Shown here piece after piece: positions 9,128 through 16,754 of a stretch of DNA of 64,000 bases. Under the pieces are notes generated by a model, which saw only the letters and a list, made by a program, of their open reading frames with translations, was not told the origin of the DNA and ran no database searches. Position numbers and translations under genes: made by a program. How positions within the stretch are numbered: position 1 is the first letter of the stretch; the number at the start of each line of letters is the position of its first letter. The stretch is from NCBI RefSeq assembly GCF_030767025.1, contig NZ_JASITE010000011.1, positions 124,001 to 188,000 of the forward strand, given 5' to 3'. Source of the stretch: Nocardia sp. CC227C (GTDB lineage Bacteria > Actinomycetota > Actinomycetes > Mycobacteriales > Mycobacteriaceae).

Positions 9128-9954
9128 CCGTGCTCGGCGCGGGGCGCGGACCGTCCCTGCTGGGGGCGGTCACCCTGTCGCTGGACGAGATGCAGTGCCT
9201 GCTGGAGACCTCGGCGCTCGACGACATGCCGGTGGTGCTGGACACCATGGGCCGCTACGACACCGCCGCCGAGCACGACCGCGCCATGGCGGCGGCCGCC
9301 GCCGAGCTTGCCGACCGCGGCCTGCTCGCCGGTGACGAGGTGCATCCCGAACTGGCCGAACGGCTTCGAGTGCTGAACCGGCCGCACTGGGAGGTGGCCG
9401 CACGCTGGTACGTGGGCGCGTCGATCCATCGCCTCTGCCTCGCCAAGGGCGACGACATCGCGGTGATCGCCCTGCGCGGTCCGCACTCCTATGTCATCGA
9501 CCAGGCGGGCCACGACCTGCCCGGCACCATCATGGCCGCCCTCGGCCCCGCCGAACCGCTGGAATTGGAGGGGATGAACGCGCCCACGGCGGATCTGGTC
9601 CCCATCTTCGACGACACCAGCGACGCCGCCGCCACGGCCGAACGCCTTGCCCGCGTGGTCAATCCACCCCGAGACGCCGCCGCTCTCGCCGCGGCGCTGG
9701 TGCAGGTGCACTCCTACGCCGAGATCGTCGCCGTGGTCCACGGCGACGGCACCCGCGATGTCACCCCCGATCACATCGCCGTCTTCAACACCCGGCACGG
9801 CCGCTTCCTCGCCACCGCGAGCCCGGCCGACGACGGCGTGAAGTGGACCGCCCTCAGCACCGGCACCCCGGCCCGCTTCCGCGCCGCGCTCGCGCACCTC
9901 ATGGCGGATCTGCCGCTGCGCCAGGAGTTCCGGCCCCCGGGCATGCCGAGCTGA
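9124..9954 (+). CDS. EspG-family ESX secretion-associated chaperone
   Basis: 276 residues. The frame opens with a GTG overlapping the PPE stop (GTGA), so translation is coupled. The body has the EspG pattern: an N-terminal TLSLDEMQCLLE strand/helix, ELAERLRVLNRPHWEVAARWY in the centre, and HGRFLATASP plus WTALSTGTPARFRAALAHL near the C-terminus. EspG proteins bind the tip of the cognate PPE protein in the cytosol and deliver PE-PPE pairs to ESX. No ESX membrane genes occur in this window, so the secretion machine must be elsewhere. Confidence 0.8.
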   Translation: MTVLGAGRGPSLLGAVTLSLDEMQCLLETSALDDMPVVLDTMGRYDTAAEHDRAMAAAAAELADRGLLAGDEVHPELAERLRVLNRPHWEVAARWYVGASIHRLCLAKGDDIAVIALRGPHSYVIDQAGHDLPGTIMAALGPAEPLELEGMNAPTADLVPIFDDTSDAAATAERLARVVNPPRDAAALAAALVQVHSYAEIVAVVHGDGTRDVTPDHIAVFNTRHGRFLATASPADDGVKWTALSTGTPARFRAALAHLMADLPLRQEFRPPGMPS

Positions 9955-10168
9955 ATCGCGGGGGGACGGTGGCCGGTCCGACTCCTCACCGCCGACACAG
10001 GGTGCTCCGACGTGGCCGGGACTCACCGCCGGTGCGAGACAACCGCGGCGGTATGACCACCGGGCGCATGAACCGCCCGCCGTTTCCGATCAACCACCAG
10101 GACTCGACACGGCACGGCGGCACCGTCACCCCTGCCGCCGACCCCTCGGTGCCGGGTGACCACAGGAC

Positions 10169-10270
10169 GGGCATCGGCCTCGTCGCTGTCGCGGCCTATC
10201 CGGTGGCGGCGCAGCTGCGGATGCGGTTGCACACCGGATGCCGGAGGCGCGGCCCCTCCGCCTCCGACTC
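10169..10270 (+). pseudogene. Decayed inverted fragment of pheA
   Basis: The plus strand contains CGGCCTATCCGGTGGCGGC, then GCGGATGCGGTTG and CACCGGATGCCGGA. This parallels the sense strand of the intact pheA gene (minus strand, about 11455-11560), where the segment encodes AAYPVAA and RMPDARP. By eye roughly four in five bases match over about 85 bp, with small deletions that break the frame. It lies in inverted orientation just beyond the 3' end of the gpm2-pheA operon. The rest of 9955-10285 shows no gene. Confidence 0.7.
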
Positions 10271-10285
10271 CGATCGGCGGGATGG

Positions 10286-10948
10286 TCAACCCATGGGGTC
10301 GTCGCCGGTGGGAGACGTGTTCTCGCCGAAGGGCGGGGTGTAGCGGCCCCAGCGGGTGCAGGTCCAGCCGCCGTCCGGGGTGGGCAGCAGTTCGATGGTC
10401 TCGGTGTTGTCGAGGTGATTGTTGGCCGCGAAAAGTCTCGGGATGCCGGTGAGTTCGCGGGACACCAGGCGCATGGCGGCCCCGTGGCTGACCACCACGA
10501 TATCGGTGGAGTCGGCGCTCGTGAGGTACTCCGCGCGTAGCTGTTCCAGGGTGGGGACGTAGCGGGAGAGCACGTCGTGGCCGGACTCGCCGCCGGGCAC
10601 GCGGGCGGACAGGTCGCCCGCATGCCATTTGTGGTAGATGCCCTGGAAGATCAGGTGCGCGGCAGTCGAATTCGAGCCCTCCAGCTCACCGAGCTGCACC
10701 TCCTGCAGGTCGGCCAGTACTTCGAGGCCGACGCCGGTGGCCTCCTCGATGTAGCCGCCGGTCTGGCGGGCGCGCAACGCCTCGGAGGAGAACAGCCGCC
10801 GCGGCGGCACCGCCAGTGTGGAGCCGAAGGTCTTCGCCTGCGCCACACCGCGTTCGGTGAGCGGTAGGCCCGGCACCTTGGTGTCGAGGATCTTGGCGAC
10901 ATTGCCCTCGGTCTCCCCGTGCCGCACCAGGATGAGTTTGCCCGTCAC
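10286..10948 (-). CDS. gpm2: Histidine phosphatase family protein (Gpm2-like)
   Basis: 220 residues. The N-terminus LILVRHGETEGN holds the phospho-accepting RHG motif, and VVSHGAAMRL near 157 supplies the second catalytic His. It resembles phosphoglycerate-mutase-like phosphatases; the substrate is not settled by sequence. The GTG start overlaps the TGA of pheA by four bases, so the two are translationally coupled, as Rv3837c-Rv3838c are in M. tuberculosis. The same frame is open upstream but inside pheA. Confidence 0.9.
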   Translation of the reverse strand: MTGKLILVRHGETEGNVAKILDTKVPGLPLTERGVAQAKTFGSTLAVPPRRLFSSEALRARQTGGYIEEATGVGLEVLADLQEVQLGELEGSNSTAAHLIFQGIYHKWHAGDLSARVPGGESGHDVLSRYVPTLEQLRAEYLTSADSTDIVVVSHGAAMRLVSRELTGIPRLFAANNHLDNTETIELLPTPDGGWTCTRWGRYTPPFGENTSPTGDDPMG

Positions 10949-11862
10949 AGGTCCGCCACCCCCTTCTTCAGATCGGCAAGCCAGGCCGCCGCGGGTTCGT
11001 CCGGCGGCGGCGGTGCGCCGGTCGCCGAGGTCGCGGGCCAGGACCCCAGGTAGCGGATCCGGGCGGCGGTGCGGTGCAGCGCCTTGAGCGCCTCGGCGAC
11101 CGCGGTGTCGTCGATATGTCCGACGCAGTCCAGGTAGAACCGGTAGGTGCCCATGCCGGTCCGGGTGGGCCGGGATTCGATGCGCGTGAGATCGATTCCC
11201 CGCGTGGCGAATTCCGCGAAAGCGCGCATGAGCGAACCCGGTTTGTTGGCCAGTTCCAGCACGATGGAGGTGCGGTCCGCGCCGGTCCGGCGCGGCGCGG
11301 CCTGCGGGCGGCTCACCAGGACGAAGCGGGTGACGGCCTGATCGTGGTCGGCCACGCCGTCGGCGAGCACCGCCAGGCCGAGCCGCTCCCCCGCCAACGC
11401 GGTGGACACGGCCGCGTCGGCGTGCCCGTTCGCCACATCCTCGGCGGCCGCGGCATTGGAGGCGGAGGTGTAGGGCCGCGCGTCCGGCATCCGGTGCGCC
11501 AGCCACATCCGCACCTGCGCCGCCGCCACCGGATAGGCCGCGATCGTGCGCACCTGCGCCAGCTCGATACCCGGGCGGCCCAGGATCGTGAAGGCCACGT
11601 CGAGTTCGGTCTCGGCGATGATCTGCAGGCGCGGTCCGACCGCGAGCGCGTCCAGGGTCGGCGCGATCGACCCCTCCACGGAACTCTCGATGGGCACCAC
11701 CGCGGCCACCGCGTCCCCGGCCCGGACGAGTTCGATGGCCGCCCCTTGACTGGATGCGGGGACGCGCTCGACCGGCCCGTCGAAGGCTCCGGCGGACTCG
11801 AGTTTCGCGAGGGCCATCTCGGTGAAGGTTCCCGACGGCCCGAAGTAGGCGATGCGCGGCAC
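10945..11862 (-). CDS. pheA: Prephenate dehydratase
   Basis: 305 residues. It decarboxylates and dehydrates prephenate to phenylpyruvate for phenylalanine synthesis. The catalytic domain starts IAYFGPSGTFTEMA and includes VPIESSVEGS and the TRF motif (VTRFVLVS, about 177-184). A C-terminal ACT domain with ANKPGSLMRAFAEFA and ESRPTR binds phenylalanine for feedback. The GTG 11862 start is 7 nt after TAATCT, suggesting a leaderless transcript. It is followed by gpm2 with a 4-nt overlap. Confidence 0.95.
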   Translation of the reverse strand: MPRIAYFGPSGTFTEMALAKLESAGAFDGPVERVPASSQGAAIELVRAGDAVAAVVPIESSVEGSIAPTLDALAVGPRLQIIAETELDVAFTILGRPGIELAQVRTIAAYPVAAAQVRMWLAHRMPDARPYTSASNAAAAEDVANGHADAAVSTALAGERLGLAVLADGVADHDQAVTRFVLVSRPQAAPRRTGADRTSIVLELANKPGSLMRAFAEFATRGIDLTRIESRPTRTGMGTYRFYLDCVGHIDDTAVAEALKALHRTAARIRYLGSWPATSATGAPPPPDEPAAAWLADLKKGVADL

Positions 11863-12147
11863 GTTAACGAGATTACTTGCGTACGCGCCCGCACTTCACC
11901 GATTGCCGGTCGGGGGGTAGCGCACCGGACACCCTCGGGACAGCCGCGACCCGCGCGCCACGGTCGCGGGGTCGGGGCACACCGCGTCCGAACAGCCGGG
12001 TCGCTCGGACGTCCGAGTAGCCGGGTGACCCCGGTGTCCGGGTCGCTCGGTCGCGGATTGCGGCAGGCCGCGTCCGGAGCGGCTCGGTCGTCGGCCGGGC
12101 GGCTCGCACCAGCCCGTTCGCGCCGAAACGCGACGGCCGAGGGAGGC

Positions 12148-12582
12148 TCAGGCGGTCGCGGCTCCCCGGTTCAGCACCGCGAGCGCGTCCGTCACCGCGT
12201 CGCAGTCCGCTGTCTCGATGGCGAGCAGCACCTCGCGAAGCGCCGCGACGGCGGCCGGTTGCAGGCCGGTCAGGAAGGGGATAGCGGGGTTCGCCAGCGC
12301 GCTCGGGATGTCCTCGCCCATGAGCGCGGCCACGGTTGCCGCGACGATGCCGACCGCACGCTCCCCGGAGTCGGTGCGGGCCACGAACCCGGAGTCGGAG
12401 TGGGCGACGCGCACCAGGAATTCGGCGACGGCCGCGTCGGAGGCCGTCAGATCCAATATCTCGATCTCGGGATGCACGACGCCGACCGGCCGCACCAGCT
12501 CCTCGATCAGGCCGCGTTCGGGGCGCGGCGGCACCGACAGGGTCAGCGGGATCGGCTCGGGTGCGGGCGAATCGTGCGACAC
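12148..12582 (-). CDS. Conserved hypothetical protein
   Basis: 144 residues, acidic, with no transmembrane segment and no motif I recognise. The second half looks helical (PAAVAALREVLLAIETADCD). GTG 12582 is chosen because TACCGT ends 6 nt upstream, matching the leaderless pattern seen elsewhere here, and because codon use before it is poor. It is divergent from the DUF2470 gene, and the IdeR-type box lies between them at 12650, so iron might affect it too. Confidence 0.6.
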   Translation of the reverse strand: MSHDSPAPEPIPLTLSVPPRPERGLIEELVRPVGVVHPEIEILDLTASDAAVAEFLVRVAHSDSGFVARTDSGERAVGIVAATVAALMGEDIPSALANPAIPFLTGLQPAAVAALREVLLAIETADCDAVTDALAVLNRGAATA

Positions 12583-12649
12583 CGGCTCACGGTAGCGGCC
12601 GCCACGCCGTCGGTGGCAAGTTCCCGCTTGCATTGGCGACCTACGTCAC

Positions 12650-12668
12650 TTAGCTTAGGTTTACCTAA
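12650..12668. promoter_or_regulatory. IdeR/DtxR-type iron box
   Basis: TTAGCTTAGGTTTACCTAA matches the 19-bp IdeR/DtxR consensus at 16 of 19 positions. It is 18 nt before the DUF2470 start. The M. tuberculosis orthologue Rv3839 is an IdeR target, which supports the call. Confidence 0.85.
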
Positions 12669-12686
12669 TTCTTCCTGGAGGTGTGT

Positions 12687-13472
12687 ATGCCCCACCCGGC
12701 ACCGGCCGCTGTCGCCCCCAATACCGCCGAACGTGTGCACAGCGCCTGCGCCCATGCCGAACAGGCCATGCTGGCCCTGCCCGGCCTGGACCCCATCCCC
12801 ACCGCGGTGCATCTGCTCCGGCAGTGCGGGGATGCCGTCATCGCCGTACCCATGACCTCCACGGCCGCCATGCTCATCGCCAACTCCGGCAACACCGGCT
12901 CCCCCGCCGTCCTCGAACTCACCGACCACGCCCCCCTGCGCCTGCGCGAACCGGTGCGCGCGCTGGTCTGGCTGCGCGGCTGGGTGCGCGCCGTGCCCGC
13001 CCACGCCCAGCGCGCCCTGGCCGCCCACGTCGCCGAGGACCATCCGCACCCCAACCTGCTCGACGTCGGCCACACCTCCACCCTGCTGCGCCTGGTGGTC
13101 GACTCCGCCGTGGTCGCCGACACCACCGGCGCCGAATCGGTGTGCCGCGACGGACTGCGCGCCGCCCGCCCCGACCCCTTCTGCGGCATGGAGGCGGCCT
13201 GGCTGCAGCACATGCAGGCCGACCACGCCGACGTCATCGCGCAACTGGCCCGTCGCATTCCCGCCCACCTGCGCCGCGGGCACATCCACCCGCTCGCCAT
13301 CGACCGCTACGGCATCACCCTGCGCATCGAGGCCGTCGACCGGGACCACGATGTCCGCCTGCCCTTCGACCATCCCGCCGACGATGTCGACGCGCTCAGC
13401 CGAGCCGTACGCGCGCTCGCGGGCTGTGCCATGCGCTCCTCGGCCGCACGCCTGCGGCGCACCATCGACTGA
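12687..13472 (+). CDS. DUF2470 / pyridoxamine-oxidase-fold protein, iron regulated (Rv3839-like)
   Basis: 261 residues. The N-terminal ~165 residues look like a flavin-reductase/PNPOx split barrel, and the last ~85 residues form a DUF2470 domain (WLQHMQADHADVIAQLA near 175-192), an arrangement shared with HugZ-type haem-utilisation proteins. TGGAGG precedes ATG 12687 by 5-6 nt. An IdeR-type box upstream predicts induction under iron limitation. Haem or iron handling is an inference from the domain pair and the box; catalytic activity is not shown. Confidence 0.82.
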   Translation: MPHPAPAAVAPNTAERVHSACAHAEQAMLALPGLDPIPTAVHLLRQCGDAVIAVPMTSTAAMLIANSGNTGSPAVLELTDHAPLRLREPVRALVWLRGWVRAVPAHAQRALAAHVAEDHPHPNLLDVGHTSTLLRLVVDSAVVADTTGAESVCRDGLRAARPDPFCGMEAAWLQHMQADHADVIAQLARRIPAHLRRGHIHPLAIDRYGITLRIEAVDRDHDVRLPFDHPADDVDALSRAVRALAGCAMRSSAARLRRTID

Positions 13473-13546
13473 CACCGCGCACCCGGTCACGGCGTCGGCG
13501 GCGGCGGTCGACCGACATCGCGCGCCGACGCGCATAGATTTGCCCC

Positions 13547-14335
13547 ATGGTTCCCGCCGCATCCGCACCCCTGTGGCCAGCGCCCGCCTCCGATCAGGAG
13601 AAGCGGGCGATACGACTCGAGATCGCCGTCGTGCTGGTCGTCACCTTCGGGCTGAGCGGGGCGAGCGCGGCGCTGTCACTGCTGGAAAGCGCGCTGTCAC
13701 CGGGCGGGGTCGGGGGCCGGACGGTGGCGTTGAACGCGCCGCGCGCCGCGCAGTCGCTGATCGATCTGCTGTTCCAGCTGTTGAGCGTGGCGCGGCTGCT
13801 GGGCTGGGCGGCACTGGGCCTGTATCTGCTGTGGCGCAGCGGAATCGGGCCGCGCGCCCTCGGCCTGCTGCGCCTGCGCTGGCGCGCCGACGTGCTGCCG
13901 GGACTGGCGCTGACGGCGGTGATCGGAATCCCCGGGCTGGCGCTGTACCTGGTGGCGCATGCGCTCGGGGTGAGCGTGACCATCGTGCCGAGTTCGCTGG
14001 AGCATTGGTGGCGGCTGCCGGTGCTGGTGCTGTCGGCGTGGGCGAATTCGGCGGCCGAGGAGATTCTCGTGGTCGCCTATCTGATCACGCGATTGCGCGC
14101 GCTGGGCTGGTCGGAGAACAGGTCGCTGGTGGCCTCGGCGCTGCTTCGAGGCAGCTATCACCTGTATCAGGGTCTCGGCGGCGGTATCGGGAACCTGGTG
14201 ATGGGTGTGATCTTCGGCCGCTACTGGCAGCGGACCGGGCGGCTGTGGCCGCTGCTGCTGGCGCACGCGCTGATCGACACGGTGGCCTATATCGGCTACA
14301 CCTTCCTGCGCGGACACGTCTCCTGGCTGCCGTGA
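13547..14335 (+). CDS. CPBP-family intramembrane metalloprotease
   Basis: 262 residues with about seven membrane helices. The three Abi/CPBP motifs are visible: AAEEILVVAYL (EE pair, about 167-177), RGSYHLYQG (about 201-209) and AHALIDT (about 241-247). Bacterial members process membrane proteins; the target is unknown. ATG 13547 follows TAGATT by 6 nt with no Shine-Dalgarno, so a leaderless start is likely. Confidence 0.85.
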   Translation: MVPAASAPLWPAPASDQEKRAIRLEIAVVLVVTFGLSGASAALSLLESALSPGGVGGRTVALNAPRAAQSLIDLLFQLLSVARLLGWAALGLYLLWRSGIGPRALGLLRLRWRADVLPGLALTAVIGIPGLALYLVAHALGVSVTIVPSSLEHWWRLPVLVLSAWANSAAEEILVVAYLITRLRALGWSENRSLVASALLRGSYHLYQGLGGGIGNLVMGVIFGRYWQRTGRLWPLLLAHALIDTVAYIGYTFLRGHVSWLP

Positions 14336-14396
14336 TCACCTCGACGTGACCACCTCGAGATGAACCGCTTTCGGACGCGGATAAGTACAGTCTCAG

Positions 14397-15845
14397 GTGA
14401 TGAACGGCGACGACCCCCGGCATGATGCACGGATGCGCCGGGAGTCGCCGCCGCGCGGGGCAGGCGAATCTCCGGCATATCCGCGGCAACCCCACCCCGG
14501 CGAGGCCCGCTGGGGCAGTCCGGCACAACCACCGCGGCGACAACCGCCCCGGCGACAGCCCGCTGCGCGGCAGCAGCCTCCGGGCCAGCAGCCACCGGGC
14601 CAGCAGCCACCGCGGCGACAACCGCGTGGTTCGCGTCCCGAGGACCGGCGCGATCCACCCGGCGGCCCCACCCGCCGCGGGCCACGCAACGAGCCCGAAC
14701 CCGCGCTGGCCTGGTCCCAGGTGCCGCCGACGAAGCAGCCACCACCGCGGCAGCCGCGGCGCACCCCCGACGCGGGTGCGCCCACCCACGCGCCGACCCA
14801 ACGCCCGGTGCGCCATCGCGAAGCCTCCCCGCCACCGCCCGCCTCGCCACCGCGCGCCAAGCGTGGCCGCGGCGCGCCCCCACCGCGGCGGCCGAAACGC
14901 AAGCGGCATTGGGGTCGCTGGCTGCTGGCGCTGCTCGTACTGCTGGTGAGCCTGCCCATCGCGGCCGTGTTCTATGTGGAGAACAATCTGATCCGCATCG
15001 ACGCCATCGCGGATTACGACGATCGGGTGGGCGACACGCCCGGGACCAATTGGCTGCTGGTCGGTTCCGACAGCCGCGCCGGGCTGACCCCCGAGCGCGA
15101 ACAGGAGTTGGCGACCGGCGGAGAGGTCGGGTCGGAGCGCACCGACACCATCATCCTGGTGCACATTCCGCGCTCCGGGCCGCCGACCCTGGTGAGCCTG
15201 CCGCGCGATTCGTATGTGAGCGTTCCGGGCTACGGCCGGGACAAGCTCAACGCCGCGTTCGCCTTCGGCGGTCCGCGATTGCTCACGCAGACCGTGGAGA
15301 TCGCGACCGGCGTGCACATCGACCATTACGCGCAGATCGGGTTCGGCGGCTTCGCCGACGTGGTGGACGCGGTCGGCGGTATCGACATGTGCCTGCCGAA
15401 TCCCATCGACGATCCGCTGGCCGGAATCGACCTGTCCGCCGGGTGCCAGCGGCTGAACGGCGCGCAGGCACTGGGATTCGTGCGCAGCCGCGCCACCGCG
15501 CTGGCCGACCTCGATCGCATGAACAACCAGCGGATGTTCATGGCGGCGCTGCTGAAGAAGGCCACCGCGACGAGCACTCTCGTCAATCCGTTCCGGGCGT
15601 GGCCGCTGCTGCGGGATACGACGAAGTCGCTGAAGGTGGATCAGGGTGCGCACGTGTGGGATGTAGCACGTCTGGGCTGGGCGCTGCGGGATGATCCGGC
15701 GGCCACCACGGTGCCGATCGGCGGCTTCACCGATACCGCGAGCGGCAATGTGCTGCTCTGGGACACAGCGAAAGCGTCGCAGTTCTTCGAGGCTTTGGCG
15801 GCCGACGAACCGATTCCCGATGAGCTTCTGACACCGGGCATTTAG
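14397..15845 (+). CDS. LCP (LytR-CpsA-Psr) family cell-wall glycopolymer ligase
   Basis: 482 residues. A Pro/Arg/Gln-rich cytoplasmic region (1-170) contains short PPGQQ repeats. One transmembrane helix (about 180-200) precedes the LCP domain, with GSDSR, TDTIILVHI, SLPRDSYV, the GGID segment and FVRSR. In mycolata LCP proteins attach arabinogalactan to peptidoglycan. GTG 14397 and ATG 14400 are both possible; TACAGT just upstream suggests a leaderless mRNA. Position before ferritin matches Rv3840. Confidence 0.92.
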   Translation: MMNGDDPRHDARMRRESPPRGAGESPAYPRQPHPGEARWGSPAQPPRRQPPRRQPAARQQPPGQQPPGQQPPRRQPRGSRPEDRRDPPGGPTRRGPRNEPEPALAWSQVPPTKQPPPRQPRRTPDAGAPTHAPTQRPVRHREASPPPPASPPRAKRGRGAPPPRRPKRKRHWGRWLLALLVLLVSLPIAAVFYVENNLIRIDAIADYDDRVGDTPGTNWLLVGSDSRAGLTPEREQELATGGEVGSERTDTIILVHIPRSGPPTLVSLPRDSYVSVPGYGRDKLNAAFAFGGPRLLTQTVEIATGVHIDHYAQIGFGGFADVVDAVGGIDMCLPNPIDDPLAGIDLSAGCQRLNGAQALGFVRSRATALADLDRMNNQRMFMAALLKKATATSTLVNPFRAWPLLRDTTKSLKVDQGAHVWDVARLGWALRDDPAATTVPIGGFTDTASGNVLLWDTAKASQFFEALAADEPIPDELLTPGI

Positions 15846-15856
15846 GTCATCCTTGG

Positions 15857-15900
15857 TGAGGCAATACTTGCCTCAATAAGGCCGTCCTCAATAAGGCTGC
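15857..15900. promoter_or_regulatory. Ferritin operator region: 19-bp dyad plus 15-bp direct repeats
   Basis: TGAGGCAA-TAC-TTGCCTCA (15857-15875) is a perfect inverted repeat. It runs into two tandem copies of CCTCAATAAGGCCGT/CCTCAATAAGGCTGC (15871-15885 and 15886-15900). The 19-bp length and symmetry fit a DtxR/IdeR-class operator, although the bases differ from the canonical box. M. tuberculosis bfrB is IdeR controlled, so iron regulation is a reasonable inference. Confidence 0.55.
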
Positions 15901-15936
15901 ACTTGGATGACAGGCGCTGTGACCAGGGTTAATGTC

Positions 15937-16491
15937 ATGTCTATGTCCAGCCACGCCAAGACCCAACGCAGCAAGTTCCACGCCCTGCTGCACGACCAGA
16001 TCCGTAACGAATTCAACGCCGAACACCAGTACATCGCAATGGCGGTGTGGTTCGACAATGCCGATCTGCCCGTGCTGGCCAAGCATTTCTACAAGCAGGC
16101 CGTCGAAGAGCGCAATCACGCGATGATGATCGTGCAGTACTTCCTCGATCGGGATATCAACGTCGAATTGTCCGACGTCGACGCCCCGAAGGCGCAGTTC
16201 GCCAATGCGAAGGAAGCGCTGCAGCTCGCGCTCTCCCAGGAGCAGGCGGTTACCGAGCAGATCGTCCAGCTCGCCAGCACCGCCCGGGAAGAGGGGGATT
16301 ACTTGGGTGAACAGTTCATGCAGTGGTTCCTGAAGGAGCAGGTCGAGGAGGTCGCGCACATGAAGACCCTCGTCAATGTCGCCGAGCGGGCCGCCGCGAA
16401 TCTGTTCGACCTGGAGAATTTCGTCGCGCGCGAGATGAGTTCGCCCTCGGACGCATCCGGTGCGCCGTCCACCGCGGGCGGTCATCTGTAA
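15937..16491 (+). CDS. bfrB: Ferritin (BfrB-like iron storage protein)
   Basis: 184 residues, normal for bacterial ferritin. Ferroxidase-site residues are visible in EFNAEHQYIAMAVWFD (about 22-37), EERNHAMM (about 58-65) and QFMQWFLKEQVEE (about 128-140). It oxidises Fe(II) and stores Fe(III) in a 24-mer in the cytoplasm. ATG 15937 is chosen because AGGG lies 8 nt upstream; an upstream in-frame start at 15907 would overlap the regulatory repeats. Orthologous to Rv3841 by position. Confidence 0.93.
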   Translation: MSMSSHAKTQRSKFHALLHDQIRNEFNAEHQYIAMAVWFDNADLPVLAKHFYKQAVEERNHAMMIVQYFLDRDINVELSDVDAPKAQFANAKEALQLALSQEQAVTEQIVQLASTAREEGDYLGEQFMQWFLKEQVEEVAHMKTLVNVAERAAANLFDLENFVAREMSSPSDASGAPSTAGGHL

Positions 16492-16505
16492 AGCGGTCCC
16501 CGAGT

Positions 16506-16545
16506 ACGGCAGGCCCGGTCCCTTGCGCTGGACCGGGCCTGCCGT
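16506..16545. terminator. Strong bidirectional hairpin terminator
   Basis: A perfect 16-bp stem (ACGGCAGGCCCGGTCC with GGACCGGGCCTGCCGT) closes an 8-nt loop 15 nt after the ferritin stop. There is only a short T-rich tail. It would also end a minus-strand transcript from the small peptide gene at 16568-16624. Confidence 0.85.
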
Positions 16546-16567
16546 TCATCTCCCGGGGGGAGATCGA

Positions 16568-16624
16568 TCACTCGGCGCTGAGGGAGCCGAGCAGACCGGT
16601 GATGATTTCGAGAATCGCGTCCAT
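16568..16624 (-). CDS. Possible 18-residue amphipathic peptide
   Basis: Reads MDAILEIITGLLGSLSAE then TGA. ATG 16624 has GAGG about 8 nt upstream; an upstream in-frame ATG at 16636 would add four residues. Hydrophobic residues recur every three to four positions (I4, L5, I7, I8, L11, L12, L15), giving an amphipathic helix with net negative charge. It has a structured leader (16654-16694) and a terminator (16506-16545), so it looks like a complete transcription unit. I do not recognise the peptide. A membrane-active or regulatory role is only a guess. Confidence 0.5.
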   Translation of the reverse strand: MDAILEIITGLLGSLSAE

Positions 16625-16653
16625 GGTTTTCCTCATCTCTTGCTTCGGCGAGA

Positions 16654-16694
16654 AGGTTCTCACCGCCCCCGACCTTCCGGGGTGATGAGAACCT
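16654..16694 (-). promoter_or_regulatory. Leader hairpin upstream of the small peptide gene
   Basis: AGGTTCTCACCGCCCC pairs with GGGGTGATGAGAACCT over 16 positions (one mismatch, one wobble) around a 9-nt loop. It ends about 30 nt before the peptide ATG on the minus strand. Upstream are half-sites CTAACC and GGTTAG and an A/T-rich stretch (16710-16735) that could be the promoter. Confidence 0.55.
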
Positions 16695-16754
16695 AACCGA
16701 GAGCCAGGTTAGAAATGAGGGTTTTTCAAAAAATTCCCGAGGAAACTTCGCGAG

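Noticed and set aside
12543..13568. 341-residue minus-strand open frame
   Set aside because: Antisense to the DUF2470 gene and without domain features.
16692..16712. Possible IdeR box formed by CTAACC and GGTTAG halves
   Set aside because: The halves are in the everted order and spacing is wrong for the consensus.
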